Part shown: one piece after another, positions 1-10,724 of the stretch
How the letters are laid out: each line of letters starts with the position of its first letter
Numbering within the stretch: position 1 is the first letter of the stretch
DNA from: Priapulus caudatus
Lineage: Eukaryota > Priapulida > Priapulimorpha > Priapulimorphida > Priapulidae
Assembly: GCF_000485595.1 (NCBI RefSeq)
Contig: NW_014577129.1
Span: 270,074 to 304,594 of the forward strand
Length of the DNA: 34,521 nucleotides
Reading direction: 5' to 3'
Notes under the pieces: model-generated
The model's input: the letters and a program-made list of their open reading frames with translations, nothing else
Database searches by the model: none
What the model was told of the DNA's origin: nothing
Position numbers and translations under genes: made by a program

Positions 1-214
1 CCTCCCCTCCCCCTGTTTGAATTTCATCCTGGGGAGAACCCTGTATGTGTACATAAATATTCACTTGTTCGAATTATAACTCTGCCCTTTGTCCTTACCT
101 ACTCCTGCCAGACATATCTCGTGAAATCCTGCAGGAAATGTTCTCTAGCGATTTAGCGATCAGGTTTTCCTACCTGCTCTCTTAGTCTTCGTCTTATTCA
201 TGTTGTTTGTGCAC
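1..214. other. No recognised feature
   Basis: I see no convincing ORF, RNA gene or repeat here. It ends at the target duplication of the foldback element that follows. Confidence 0.4.
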
Positions 215-223
215 AGCGCGGGC

Positions 224-311
224 TAGATACAATAATGTAACCCAAACCCAAGAGGATAGGGGAGTAAGGGGACCCCTATCCTCTTGGGTTTGGGTTACAT
301 TATTGTATCTA
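224..311. mobile_element. Foldback MITE with 9-bp target duplication
   Basis: This is an 88-bp near-perfect palindrome. The arms (224-262 and 273-311, starting TAGATACAATAATG) are 39-bp reverse complements around a 10-bp loop. It is flanked directly by AGCGCGGGC at 215-223 and 312-320, an exact 9-bp target-site duplication. The identical arms suggest recent insertion or gene conversion. It encodes nothing. A 9-bp duplication is typical of Mutator-like elements and also occurs in some Merlin elements; the superfamily is inferred only from that. Confidence 0.85.
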
Positions 312-477
312 AGCGCGGGCGTGCGGTGTACTTGTGTATTGCAGATGAGCATTTGACCGGCATTTACAGGTGATTATAGGCGAAATAGAGTAGGAAACAC
401 TAAGACTTTGGCAGTAAATACATTTCGTGTTTATTTACCTTTTTTTTTATTGAGACGTTCCAAGTCAAGTGCCTGTG

Positions 478-600
478 CCCAAGGCGTTATTTAGAAATCT
501 GCCGCCATATTTGCCTCGGTAAGTATGAAAGCGAATGGACTGCCCTACCTCCAGCCTCGTAAATTAGAGATACGGCTGCCGTACCTCCAGACACTGCCTT
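478..600. repeat. Partial copy of the 664-966 foldback element
   Basis: This stretch matches 831-969 over its whole length with scattered changes. Shared landmarks include AAGGCGTTATTT, AAGTATGAAAGCGAATGGACT and a final CACTGCCTT. It corresponds to the right half of the next foldback element without the telomere-like tract, so it is probably a solo end or truncated copy. Confidence 0.6.
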
Positions 601-663
601 AAATATATTATTAATATTAGTTATTAGTATTAGTATTACGAGTAATACGACCGTTTCTTTGAC

Positions 664-966
664 CGCAGTGGCTACGGGTACGGTAGCCGTCGGTCGTTGA
701 AGCCCCTTTTTAGCGTTAGGGTTAGGGTTAGGGTTAGGATTAGGGTTAGGTTTAGGTTTAGGGTTATGGTTAGGTTTAGGGTTAGGGTTAGGGTTCTAGC
801 TCATCTAAACTCTCAAATCGTGAATATATTTCCCAAGGCGTTATTTCGAAATCTGGCGCCACCGCCGCCATCTTTGTCTCGTTAAGTATGAAAGCGAATG
901 GACTCCCGTACCCGGGCCGTAGCCTCGAGACATTAAGATACGGCTACCGTACCCGTAGCCACTGCC
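664..966. mobile_element. Foldback element with telomere-like tract inside
   Basis: The 303-bp element has perfect 25-bp inverted arms at 666-690 and 940-964 (core GGCTACGGGTACGGTAGCC). It is flanked by TTCTTTGAC (655-663) and TTCTTCGAC (967-975), a 9-bp target duplication with one mismatch. The interior holds a TTAGGG-type array (715-796) followed by unique sequence. No protein is encoded. The superfamily is unassigned; the duplication length fits a Mutator-like transposase. Confidence 0.7.
715..796 (+). repeat. Interstitial telomere-like (TTAGGG)n array
   Basis: About 13 hexamers of TTAGGG and variants (TTTAGG, TTAGGA, TTATGG) lie in the loop of the foldback element. The degeneracy and internal position argue against a true telomere end. 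The Arg-Val-rich reading frame here is an artefact of the repeat. Confidence 0.9.
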
Positions 967-975
967 TTCTTCGAC

Positions 976-1770
976 TCGAGTCGAGGGCTGAGCACACAAA
1001 AAGACTAACCCAAAGCAAAGGCAAAGTACAATTACTCGGTGTAACGGGTAAGTCGTAAGTTATACAATACCAATTGAGTATATTTTTTATTAACGATAAT
1101 TTTGTAAGTGATAATTTAGTACGATTACTTACCAAAACTTTTAATGATCACAAAACTCGTACTATAAAAACCAGCAGACGTTGACAATTTTCAAAGTAGG
1201 CGCGAACAAGTGAACATCTAATGCAAATTAAAGTTAACATTCTATTCGGAACTTAGCTGTTACGTTTAAAAACATAGAAATATATCTAGTCAGACTAACT
1301 ATCAGTCGGTTAACTATTTTAATTATTATAGTTATTGTTTATTAATTATTTTATTAATTGATTATTATTTATGAATAAGTTTATTTGAAAGTTTTACAGC
1401 GTCTACACATCAATTCAATTGTCGGCTTAGTTCAGTACAGTATGTGTCTGGCTACTCGTGCGCCGACATCAAATCGTAACCTTCTTCTATTCGTAGTGCG
1501 CAATATTAGAAGCAAGTGTCATCATCAGCCAGAAGAAGGTCTTCAATTGCGTTATTCCTAGCACTACTAGTACTAGTCGAGTCGAATTAATTTTACCTGC
1601 GAAAATTACGTTTTAAGTAGTATATACTATAGTATTTATTTAGTTATTAGTAGTTTAGTTTAGTACTAGTACTAGTAGTAGTAGTAGGAATGCAATTGCC
1701 ATGGCAATCCTAGCTTTTACTTTTATGCCAATGCCAATTAATGCTTTTACTTTTTAGTTTTATGCAATGT
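976..1770. other. AT-rich stretch without recognised genes
   Basis: The stretch is AT-rich and non-coding in appearance. It includes a TAGTAC/TAG-rich simple-sequence patch at about 1660-1690. No gene, RNA or transposon end could be supported. Confidence 0.4.
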
Positions 1771-1779
1771 TAGCTCTAG

Positions 1780-1905
1780 ACTAGTCCGAGATTCCTCTGA
1801 CCAATGCCCACACCGACAATTTTGGTGGTTTTGGTGTGGGTTAGGTGGCATACCCACACCAAAATCGTCGGTGTGGGCATTGGTCAGAGGAATCTCGGAC
1901 TATGC
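1780..1905. mobile_element. Foldback MITE with 9-bp target duplication
   Basis: Long inverted arms (TAGTCCGAGATTCCTCTG at 1782 onward; its reverse complement ending at 1902) enclose a short GT-rich loop containing GGTGTGGGTTAGG. TAGCTCTAG lies on both sides (1771-1779 and 1906-1914), an exact 9-bp target duplication. The extreme ends are slightly mismatched, so the true end could shift by 1-2 bases. There is no coding capacity. Confidence 0.75.
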
Positions 1906-1914
1906 TAGCTCTAG

Positions 1915-3509
1915 GCCCTTGGAAGTTGGGTGTCACTTTCCCCCGGGCGTAGATGGAGGGTCACGTGATGTGGCTGCACTTGTGTTAGGATTAAGGCCAA
2001 TACACACTGCAGCGACAGCGACCGACCGTAGCGACAAACGACAAAGTCGCGGCGACTGGCGCAAACACACTGCAGCGACAGCGACTGACGTTAGGTCAAA
2101 GTTCACCCAGCACTCGCCACAGTGGTACACATCATCACATGAACAAACGGCAAAAACTCATGCTGCTGCTTTCAAATAACAAACTCTCAAACTGCAAAAA
2201 CTCTCTAGGTATAAGGATAAGATAATAAAGTAAAACTATCAGTGTTTATAAAGTAAAACTGCAGCAAACTTTCATGTACATGTACTGTACATACTGTGTC
2301 TAGCTTGCCTGAGCTTGCCACAGCTTGCACGCTTTGGTTAGACTGGTTCGCAGCCCCATTGTTTGTGACATGCGGTGCGAGTTTAGCGCCGGAGACCAGT
2401 CTATGTCTTGGCTAGCATTATGGGTTATTTATGACGTAATTGTTATGTCACGTGCCGATGGAAACGGCTGCGATTGGCTATTTGTAAAGTGTCGCTCGCG
2501 ATTGTCACTGGAGAATAGAAACGTTCCTAAATATTTTTTGTCGTCAAGGTTGTCGCCGGTCGTTGTCGTGTGTGTGTGCAATGGCTCATAGGAAACTAGA
2601 TAGAGGGCACTCACGGAGTGCATACCTCCGCCAGCGACATACGCCATACGCCCCATGTAACATGTATGTGTTACGAGCTGGCTCGCCGCTCGCTGCTGGC
2701 TGCTGCTGACTGCTGCCGACTGACTGGCCTGCTGCTGACTCGATGGGCTAATATCGATTGCGCGAACGGACTAACACACGAACACACTACACGAGAGCGA
2801 TCACATAACCTCCTCCACTTCGTGGGCGGAGGTAACAATAGTTCTATCAATTTTCTTGATCAAGTGGTTTGCTCGTTCACGCCGCGTCGGTCGCTGGGCT
2901 GGCAGTGTGTCTTGGCCTTTAGGTACGGTTAGAGTCAGGGGGGGTTAGAGAAATGAAGGCCATGTCTAGCCAGCGGACAAGTATGACTGTGGAATCTTTC
3001 TGGTGGAAGATTTGGACTTTGAAGCCGGTACGAGTGACTATGCTGCCAGCGTTAACGCGGCACCTCCATCTCGCTCCTGGGGAAAGTGACACCCCTGTTC
3101 CTGCGGCTCTGCAGAGGCGAAAGGATATAGTTCTAACTTCTAGGGCTATTGCAATGCTAGCTCTAGTACTATAGCCCGCGTACTAGTAACATGTCCGCAG
3201 GGCTAGCGCTCTAGGAGTTGACTATTAGCCCTGTACGAGTAACTGCACAGTGGCCCTTAACGTAACGAGTAGTAGCAGCTTGAGTTAGATGATGATACCG
3301 TATACCCCAATAAATGTCATTTCTGCTAATCATTGTACACATCTGTACATCATTATTTTATAGGCGCGGTAGTGACAGTGTTGTGGTGGATCCCGTGCGC
3401 CACAGAAATCTACCTAATCGACTAGTTTGGGGACCACGGTATCGCGTCCGGGTATATATAATATGAATACAGTGGTGGCTATATGCCCGGCACGCCGGCA
3501 TATATCTGA
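1915..3509. other. No recognised gene
   Basis: Short open frames are present but none has recognisable protein features. A repeated CACTGCAGCGACAGCGAC word occurs at about 2005 and 2069. Partly inverted GTCGCCGG/GTCGTTGTCG words lie near 2550, which could be old transposon ends, but no boundary could be supported. Confidence 0.35.
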
Positions 3510-3518
3510 CGGCTGCGG

Positions 3519-3643
3519 GGCACGGTCTTTCGATTTCCTAACATGCGGCCCGGCATGTTTTTAATTTTCAGCGTTATCTCAAGTAAACAAGGTTTAGGGT
3601 TAGAACTGCCAGCGAGATTTAGGAAATCGAAGACCCGCGTCCC
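3519..3643. mobile_element. Foldback element with short telomere-like loop
   Basis: Imperfect inverted arms (core TCGATTTCCTAA at about 3530-3541, reverse complement at about 3619-3630) enclose a loop containing GGTTTAGGGTTAG. CGGCTGCGG lies on both sides (3510-3518 and 3644-3652), and the match extends to 12 bp, consistent with a target duplication of at least 9 bp. The arms have diverged by indels. It encodes nothing. Confidence 0.6.
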
Positions 3644-3681
3644 CGGCTGCGGGGCGACATATACGACAGCGTATAGTCTAC

Positions 3682-5010
3682 ATGTTGCTAAAAACTAATC
3701 CATTTATCCTGGGTGCTAAAATCAGGGAAAAAGAATGACCACGTGGGCCACAAACAAGGAACGATGGCTGAGAGATTAGATCTCTTTGTTTATGGCGTGG
3801 AAGGTGTATACCTATATCAGGTGGCTGTGGCGTAAAAAATACGGATGGTGAGTTAACACATTATGAGACCTGAACTATTTTTATCTCTACAAGGAAAGCC
3901 GCCTTCAATTGCTGCCAAGAAATTCGTGTGTAATATATGTTAATATGGAAGTGGCGATTTACAGTTTACCTATATATATGTTACCAGTGACACTGTGTGC
4001 ATCGTTTGCTTGTGTGCGTGAATAAAAAATAAAGGGATCAGTGCGCCTAGGCGTTAAATTACGGAAAATTCGGATTTTGGAATTAACAGGTTTACTATTA
4101 ACTGATTATAATATACGTACCTGTTTTCAGATAGCGAAGTGCGTTGATACATCCATTCTGTAGGGCATTCATATACCACAGGCAGTCGCCGACGATTGTG
4201 GTCGAATTCCTGGTGAGTGGCACTGTGTCTCTGGGTGTCGCTACGCGTGTCACTCGCGGCAAGGAATTTCTTAGACTCGGCGAATCTGGTTACCATCTCA
4301 AACGTATTGCCGGAACCCGCGACTATGCGCAGGGTCGGAAAGCAGGTCAGGAATCGGGGGGGGGGCATTCTGCCCTCGCAAAGAAGGACATCAAGGGAAA
4401 TGGGCCAGTGGCTCCAGCTGGTCCCAGCTGGGGGAGGCAGGTATATACCTCCTGTCGGCATCACTTTTACTTCTCGGGTCTATATCGCTGTAGGTGTCTA
4501 GGAGTCTCGAACCCCATGTCATGCTGCTTGCTGCTTCGTTCGGGTCATCGGCCTTAATTCGATTTGTTTGCGCCAACGTCGACACATGCTGTCAGAACTG
4601 TAGTTTCAAGAGCGCTGTGGTGAACTAAAGCCATTGTTCCGCGTGTACTCACATAAAGCCAGTAGTACTTTCGGGATTGGAAGCCCTGTCTGACCAACAA
4701 ACCAAGCGGCAAGCCAAACATAGTGTCAGCAAGGCCATTACGATCCATTAAATGGCATCAAAGGATGGGAGAGAAGAACCCTGTCAAACAAACATATCTT
4801 TGTTACTCATGTTCATCTTTGCTTCGTGCTGTACATATGAAACTTTACGACATTAAGCAGTCCGTGCATACGGGTAATAGTTTGATGTAGTGTTGGCTCC
4901 TACGAGTTGATAGATGATTCACATATAATTTATAAAAGTAGCCAATCGTTTGGACGACTATCGGTGTCATGATGGAGCTTTTAAAACTGTTGCATCTTTG
5001 GTATAGGCTT
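3682..5010. repeat. Dispersed repeat, copy 1
   Basis: This 1.3 kb segment matches 10838-12012 in the same orientation along its whole length. Shared landmarks include AATCCATT-TATCCTGGGTGCT near the start, GAATGACCACGTGG, GGAACGATGGCTGA, ACCTGTTTTCAGATAGC and a final GGTATAGGCTT. Copy 1 has many extra single bases relative to copy 2, as expected from unpolished long-read sequence. I found no transposon domain, terminal repeat or target duplication, so the class is unknown. Confidence 0.85.
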
Positions 5011-5088
5011 CATTGAGTCATTCTTGCTGGTTAATTAATGTATTCTCCACTTGTCAAGCTATTTTAAATAATCTGTGGTTTTTTGAAG

Positions 5089-5223
5089 CCTTCACAAGTG
5101 TGGTCGCGGCATGTGGCGAGGTGAGCTTGGGCGGTGTGGCTGGGCATTGGCAGGCATCTTGCTGGCGGGTATGGCGGCTGGGCAAGTGGTCCACACGAGT
5201 CGGCGCATTGGACTCGGGGCAGT
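5089..5223 (+). CDS. GHITM: Probable upstream GHITM exon (uncertain)
   Basis: The stretch is open in one frame from 5090, Gly/Ala-rich and hydrophobic, reading WALAGILLAGMAAG and ending IGLGAV before a strong GTGAGT donor at 5224. Family members have a Gly/Ala-rich first membrane segment ending in GLGALCYYG. The phase-2 end plus the first bases of the next proposed exon gives V-C-F, which fits that motif. The acceptor (AG at 5087-5088) is a guess, and the middle seems to hold extra residues, perhaps from insertion errors. The assignment rests on position, phase and a low-complexity motif, so it is tentative. The presequence exon was not found. Confidence 0.35.
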
Positions 5224-5981
5224 GTGAGTGATCTGCTTCTTGAGACCTGGCTTTCTTTTTGAGGCCTGAAATTGTCAAGAGTAAGAGTGAGTATTATGGT
5301 ACATTATTAGTCGGTTGGGGCATGATATTGTATTATCACCCGCTTCTGGATATTTTCGAGAAGAGTTGACAGCGCATACAATACCTTGGATTTGATTGTC
5401 ACATGGCGACAGGTATGAAATCTCCCGCGATCGTGTGTTTCCCCGCCGGTTGTTTTCGCAGCTTGTGCGAAATTTATCAATTTTCTACATCGTCTCAAAT
5501 CCATTGAGAAAACCTGGGGGGGTCGTACTGCCACCTTCGGGAGCATGTAAAAGTGTCCCGGCGGCTTAGTTGGATCTGCTCTCGTTTTGACCGGCTGGAG
5601 GCTTTCTCGGCCACCCCGCGCGCCGGACAAATGTGCTATTCATTCGCGGCAGCCTGCACGCGATGGGCAATACTGCGCGCGAATGGCGGGCTGCGTGCGT
5701 TCGCGATGAACAAGCTAGGTTTTCGGAATTTTGTGCGCTCAGAACGGCCATCTGCAATCATTTAAAAAAAATTATGGTGGAAGGACCTCTAGACGCTCCC
5801 CGAAGCAGTGCTTAGCAACCTGCGGTGTGCATTATAAGCCCGCTGTTGTGCTGTTCAACATAAGTAATAAATATATCCGCTGGATTTCGTCCTGGGCCAT
5901 TCTCATCTCGTGCTCATGTTGTTTCAGCGAATGTTGAAGCAGTTACCCAAAACAGGTTTAACGATCATCGCCAATTTTCAG
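5224..5981 (+). other. Probable GHITM intron with CpG-rich patch
   Basis: This lies between the two proposed upstream exons. The part at 5540-5710 is clearly GC- and CpG-rich and contains an Arg-rich open frame, but nothing identifies it as an exon. No repeat was recognised. Confidence 0.3.
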
Positions 5982-6157
5982 ATGCTTTCCATTGTAGCGG
6001 ATGTGGGCCACAGATCGTGAAGGAGCCGTATCAGAGACACGTACACTGTATTTTGGCGGTGGGCCTCGTAAAAGTAACGCGCTTCATTCTCGCCTTAGCG
6101 TGCCTAGCAAGTGACACCTGCCTTATGAATTCATTGATTGAAGAAACTCATGGCCTG
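5982..6157 (+). CDS. GHITM: GHITM exon for the WPQYVKDRI region, with indels
   Basis: It starts after a TTTTCAG acceptor and ends at a GTAATT donor (6158) on a codon boundary, matching the phase-0 start of the exon at 7201. No single frame spans it. Reading across small indels gives WPQ, then VKDRIRDTYTYFGG, then, in one open frame from about 6060, LALA followed by SDTCLMNSLI. Animal GHITM has WPQYVKDRI, then a Gly-rich membrane segment, then a TPVLMNFMM-like stretch in the same order and spacing. The clean exons downstream make assembly insertions more likely than gene decay. Exact in-frame coordinates cannot be given. Confidence 0.6.
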
Positions 6158-7200
6158 GTAATTCTAAGAGTCATACCTGTTGTATGTGGGGGGGGTGGCA
6201 GGTAAAAGGCCAGACAACTGTCCACCTGGATTTGGAAGAAAAATAACATAAACAACCTAGATAAATGGCAAATAATCACAAAATAGGTGTAGAATCCGTC
6301 GATTGTAACCACGATGTTGAAAACCTTCATCTCACCTGACTTTCCGCCGTATGGACTAGGGAGGTTTTGGCGCCCTTCCCTTCGCCATTGTTTGTTCTGA
6401 CCTTTAATGATCTTTTTAAGGGGCCTCCCAGGGAATTCAGCTTCGTTAACTATGGCTTTGTGACAGGCAGTGCAGTGTCGCTGGATATGTAAATCCTGTT
6501 TAAGATTTCCAGGGTTTACTGCTATACGTATTACTTTAGCCTATTTAACTTATATAGCTTTTTATTGTCGTGATTCATCTTCCGGTAATTAATCTCGATA
6601 CTAAAGTCTGTTATTTCAAATGTAGCTTGAGTGCAGTGGTTGCCTTTTAAATGAAATACAATTAATAATAGAAACATGCAAATTTTTGCAAATTAAGGCT
6701 ATTATAATGAAAAATGCGATAAATTAGCCGGTAGAATACATTGAAGTTCGTTGTGCATGTATTCTGAGCTATTAACATGAGACTGAGACTTAGTACACAG
6801 ATGCACATAAGGCATTTGGCTAATCGACCCGTTTGCACATATATACTGCATCTCTTTGGAATGCATACACGTTACATGCCTTTGTCTAGTGCTGCCAGGA
6901 CAAAAGACAAGACTCCAAAGCATTAAATAGCATTAATTAATAGTGGACTCAATCTGTATCACTGCAGTTAGCTGATAACCATTTATGACCGTTTATGTTT
7001 AGGTTATGTTTAAATGTTTTTTTTTACCATGGGGTAAAAATATTTACAAAATTTTAGGTAACCATTTTGCTATTGAAAAAATACCTGTTCGTGACTATTT
7101 GTGAGTGTGTAAATTAATTGAAATATTCATGTAGTACTTGCCTTATGTAAATTTTTATATGATTTGCATACATGTGCTTATATGTAGCTTACATTTTCAG
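6158..7200 (+). other. GHITM intron, no internal feature recognised
   Basis: This AT-rich intron ends in TTACATTTTCAG before the exon at 7201. No transposon, RNA gene or further exon could be supported inside it. Confidence 0.45.
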
Positions 7201-7399
7201 GCAATAGGTGCGACATTTGCTGCAATGATTGGCAGTGGAATGGTTGCGAGATCGATTCCCTACCAGGAGGGCTTCGGTACCAAGCAGCTTGCGTGGGCGG
7301 CACATGCCGGCATCATGGGAGCCGTCGTCGCACCTCTGACGTTACTCGGTGGTCCCCTGCTCATCCGAGCTGCGTGGTATACAGCTGGCATCATAGGAG
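7201..7399 (+). CDS. GHITM: GHITM (TMBIM5) exon, membrane segments
   Basis: GHITM/TMBIM5 is the mitochondrial inner-membrane member of the Bax-inhibitor-1 family. It is linked in the literature to cristae organisation and Ca2+/H+ exchange. This exon encodes AIGATFAAMIGSGMVARSIPY, then LAWAAHAGIMGAVVAPLTLL and GGPLLIRAAWYTAGIIGG. That is the most conserved block of GHITM and is easily told from other TMBIM proteins. The acceptor is ACATTTTCAG and the donor G|GTGAGC. It starts in phase 0 and ends with one base of a Gly codon, which the exon at 9914 completes. The Met at 7138 is intronic read-through. With the next three exons it gives 184 residues and a stop. Confidence 0.95.
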
Positions 7400-7619
7400 G
7401 TGAGCTTTAAAATGAGTGAGGCGTGTATGTAGCCGAGGACTGCACCGTGTCTATGGGATGCATGTCCATTGTTTGACCATCATGGAACTTATCTACTAGC
7501 TTATCACCCAATGCCATTAAGCTATAAATTTCACGATGAACAAAATGGAGCTTTTGTTATCCATATCATCCTTAACATGTTTGGAAATTGATCCAGCAAC
7601 CCACTGCAGATTTTAAAAA

Positions 7620-9010
7620 ATTGCCTACAGTGACTCTGTGAATTGCATCAAGATGCTAAGCGACATCTCCTGGTGAAACGCCATACACACTTGACTGGTC
7701 AGAAGCAGGAATTAAGCTATTAGCTGGTGTTATTTTGCGATTGTACTTGCTAAGATAGTTAACAAGATGATCCTGAAAAGAATACAACCTAAGATGGATA
7801 GTCATCTCAGGCCAAACCAAAATGGATTTAGACCTGGACGTTCGACAACAACACACATTCTTGCTCTTAGGAGACTAATAGAAGGAGTTAAAAGTCACAA
7901 TAGTAAGGCTATTATCATCTATGTAGACTTCAATAAGGCCTTTGACTCCATACATAGAGGGATGATGATGAAAACACTCGAAGCATATGATATACCACCA
8001 AGATTGCTGAGGGCAATCAGCGAGCTTTACGAAAACACCAAATCAAGAGTGATTACACCTGATGGCGAAACAGAGTATTTTGAAATCAAAGCAGGAGTAT
8101 TGCAAGGAGATACCCTAGCACCATACCTCTTTGCTATTGTCCTTAACTATGTAATGCGTAAAACCTATGATGGTAGCGAAGACGAGCTTGGATTTCGACT
8201 ACATAGACAAAGAAGTAGGCGGCATCCAGAAATTACTGTCACTGACCTTGACTTCGCGGATGACCTTGCACTACTAACAGAAGAGATGGAACAAGCACAG
8301 GAAGTATTGAGCAGATTAGAACAAGAAGCGGAGAGGGTTGGACTGCACTGTAATGCAAAGAAAACTGAGCTACAAGTATTTAATCATGAAACTCCGGTGA
8401 TAGTGAAAGTACGGGAAGGTAAAACCTTGAAGATAGTAGAAAACTTCAAGTACCTAGGTGCGTGGTCACAAAGCACTGAAAAAGACTGCGAGGAAAGCTC
8501 TTGCATGGAGTGCATGTCATAAATTGAGAAAGGTATAGGAGCTCGAAGCTGGCAAGAAAATTGAAGGTTAGATTGTTTTTAGCTACAGTGGAATCAGTTT
8601 TGCTCTATGGGGCAGAAACATGGACACTAACCAAAACTCTGTAGAAACAGTTAGATGGATGTTATACCCGTATGCTCAGGATCGCACTCAATGTATCTTG
8701 GAAATGTCATATGACGAATGCTGATCTCTACGAAGAACTACCAAAAGTAACATCAAAGATACAGCGGGGAAGGATGCATCTAGCCGGACACTGCATCAGA
8801 CACAGAGATGAAATTGTGAATAAGCTGGTCCTCTGGCAACCAACTGAAGGCAAAACCAATAGAGGCAGGAGAAGAATCACCTATGTGGATAACTTGATGG
8901 AAGACACTGGAATGCAAGTGGTACAGGAGTTGAGGACCATTATGGAAGATCAAGACGAATGGAGAAAGCGTGTTGAAGCTATGGAGCGTCCTGAAGGACA
9001 ACCTAGTTGA
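7620..9010 (+). mobile_element. Broken LINE (non-LTR retrotransposon) in GHITM intron
   Basis: The main frame (7767-8522, coding likely from about 7735) has the reverse-transcriptase blocks in order: NQNGFRPGRST, YVDFNKAFDS with the motif-A Asp, GVLQGDTLAPYLFAIVLNYV, DLDFADDLALL with the catalytic DD, and FKYLGAW. A frameshift near 8490, further shifts to about 8590 and a TAG at 8642-8644 break it. The C-terminal part continues at 8672-9010 (RMLRIALNVSW, RRRITYVDNL, DEWRKRVEAM). Upstream only traces remain and no endonuclease domain is present, so it is 5'-truncated and inactive. The clade was not determined. Confidence 0.92.
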
Positions 9011-9298
9011 ATTGAGTTGTACTTGAATTCTTTCTGTCTAGAAGGTACCATTTGATGTATACAGTGGGTGCCATTAGCAGCCGGCGTGCAGCGAATTTAG
9101 CCGTATATAATATCTCTTGTACGCCATGTATCTGTCCTGCAGCCTGTTAAAATTTGGCCCTCTGTACCTCATCTATCATCTGGATGTGTGTACGTATATA
9201 TATCAGGGGTGCCACGATACACTAGGTGGCGAATATGATACGTGTCATGATACAGAGTGACTGATACGAATATTAATCATAAACATTTACAAAAGTTG

Positions 9299-9525
9299 TC
9301 CTCGTATGTGGAAGGTCGGGGGGTTCAACTCCCGGCCGGGTCATACCAAAGACTTGAAAAATGGTACACACGGCTTCTCTGCTTAGCATTCAGCAAATAG
9401 AGATAGAGTGTGGCAAGTTAACTCGCAGTGCTACCAGTGGAACTACTGTAGCATTTACTGTAAAAGCAGCTGCGGGGCCTCAGGGTTACTGAAACGGAGG
9501 TAGGCACCGCCCTATGCGCCATGTA
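9299..9525 (+). mobile_element. tRNA-derived SINE fragment
   Basis: A box-B-like GGTTCAACTCC sits at 9319-9329, followed by CCGGGTCATACCAAAGACTT, CTGCTTAGCATTCAGCA and GGCACCGCCCTATGCGCC. This layout resembles widespread invertebrate SINEs with a tRNA head and conserved body. No A box is visible upstream, so the head is truncated. It lies 290 bp after the LINE in the same GHITM intron. The family name and exact ends are uncertain. Confidence 0.6.
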
Positions 9526-9847
9526 GCTATGCGCTATGCGTATGAAGGCGCGGGAAGGATTTAATAATTAAAAAATTAATTTACAAAAGTAAACATTTCA
9601 TGTGAACTGTTTCATTTATACGATTACATTTTTCTTTAAAAAACACGAGCTTATCGACATTCCTGGGCACTTTGGATACGCATGAATTTAAGTTCATAGG
9701 AGGGACGTAGATTGCCTTAACTAGTAATCCATCTTTTATATTTTGTATTTGCAAATATTCGGCTTTTGGGGTGGCGAATAACGAATTTAATTTGAATATT
9801 GGCCAAATTCGATTCGCTTCATGTCTGAGTGTATCGTCACACCCCTA

Positions 9848-9863
9848 ATATATATATATATAT
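9848..9863. repeat. (TA)n microsatellite
   Basis: A short pure TA tract in the GHITM intron. Confidence 0.9.
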
Positions 9864-9913
9864 GTAGATATATGTGTAATATAATTTGTTATTTACTTTG
9901 TGTTTGTGACCAG

Positions 9914-10012
9914 GCCTATCTACAGTGGCTGTGTGTGCACCCAGTGAGAAATTCTTGAACATGGCTGGACCACTTTCCATTGGGCTCGGTGCGGTCGTAA
10001 TGGCTTCATTAG
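9914..10012 (+). CDS. GHITM: GHITM exon, APSEKFLNM block
   Basis: It continues the Gly codon from 7399 and reads GLSTVAVCAPSEKFLNM, then AGPLSIGLGAVVMASLG. APSEKFLNM is a family signature between two membrane helices. The acceptor is TGTGACCAG and the donor G|GTAAGG. The 99-nt exon starts and ends in matching phases (2 + 32 codons + 1), so the spliced frame stays open. The preceding intron is 2.5 kb and holds the LINE and SINE. Confidence 0.95.
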
Positions 10013-10545
10013 GTAAGGGAGTAATGCCATAGCATCAGCTAATAACTGGCTCTAAATGAGTGGGGCGGGGGTGTTGTTGATTGTATGTGAGTCATGTATT
10101 CTACAGATTATTATTATTGGGGGATTGAAAATGGAAAGGAAAGGTTAATTTAAGTCTACTAATCAGTAGTGTCATAAATAAATATCATTATTATATTAAT
10201 TTAATGTGTCTTTATAAAATCGGATAATTATTGTTTGGTAATTAACACAGTTTAACAATTGCGACTGTGCTGTTGCTTATGGCTGTGATGCTCACACACA
10301 CACTAACAGCAGCAACAAAAATTTTGTAATTTATCATATAGTAATGAGAAGGATGTGTTACACGAACTAATGTGGGAGGTTATTAATGTGTTTTGCATCA
10401 ATACGCAAAATCAGCGCATACCACGCCACAAATTAGCTTCAGCTTTGAAGGCGTGTCAGACCAAACATGTCTTAAAGGCCTGTGGAGCCTGGTTCAGTTA
10501 GTATGTACATGTGTCGTGTTAACGCGCTGTGTTTGCTCGTTGCAG
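10013..10545 (+). other. GHITM intron, no internal feature recognised
   Basis: A 533-nt AT-rich intron that begins GTAAGG and ends CTCGTTGCAG. No repeat or RNA gene was recognised. Confidence 0.6.
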
Positions 10546-10720
10546 GCAGCATGTTCCTGCCGCCGACGACCGCGCTAGGCGCGGGCCTCTACTCGCTCAG
10601 CGTATACGGTGGTCTCGTGCTCTTCAGCGGATTCCTGCTCTACGACACGCAGAAGATCGTGCGCGTCGCCGAGACACACCCGATGTACGCGGTCGCGCGC
10701 CGCTACGACCCCGTCAACAT
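10546..10720 (+). CDS. GHITM: GHITM exon with LLYDTQK motif
   Basis: It encodes GSMFLPPTTALGAGLYSLSV, YGGLVLFSGFLLYDTQKIVR and a loop ending RRYDPVNM. YDTQ carries one of the two conserved acidic residues that form the pH-sensitive latch in the Bax-inhibitor-1 superfamily. The acceptor is CTCGTTGCAG and the donor is GTAAGT after AT, the first two bases of Met; the last exon supplies the G. The exon is much more GC-rich than its introns. The family match is unambiguous. Confidence 0.95.
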
Positions 10721-10724
10721 GTAA

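Noticed and set aside
697-885. Arg-Val repeat protein
   Set aside because: Direct translation of the TTAGGG-type array.
1995-2592. Possible DNA transposon with CAGCGACAGCGACC words and inverted GTCGTTGTCG words
   Set aside because: The ends are too weakly matched and no target duplication or coding region supports it.
4054-4585. Overlapping ORFs of about 90-137 codons in the dispersed repeat
   Set aside because: They are open on both strands, are not conserved in frame between the two repeat copies, and have no recognisable domain.
7138-7200. GHITM start at the Met at 7138
   Set aside because: It lies before a good splice acceptor, and the residues do not match the family; family members extend much further upstream.
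9299-9380. tRNA gene
   Set aside because: Only a box-B-like motif is present; there is no A box, anticodon arm or acceptor stem. A SINE fits better.
10482-10724. ORF with Met upstream of the GHITM exon at 10546
   Set aside because: Intron read-through into a real exon; the acceptor at 10545 and matching phases define the coding part.
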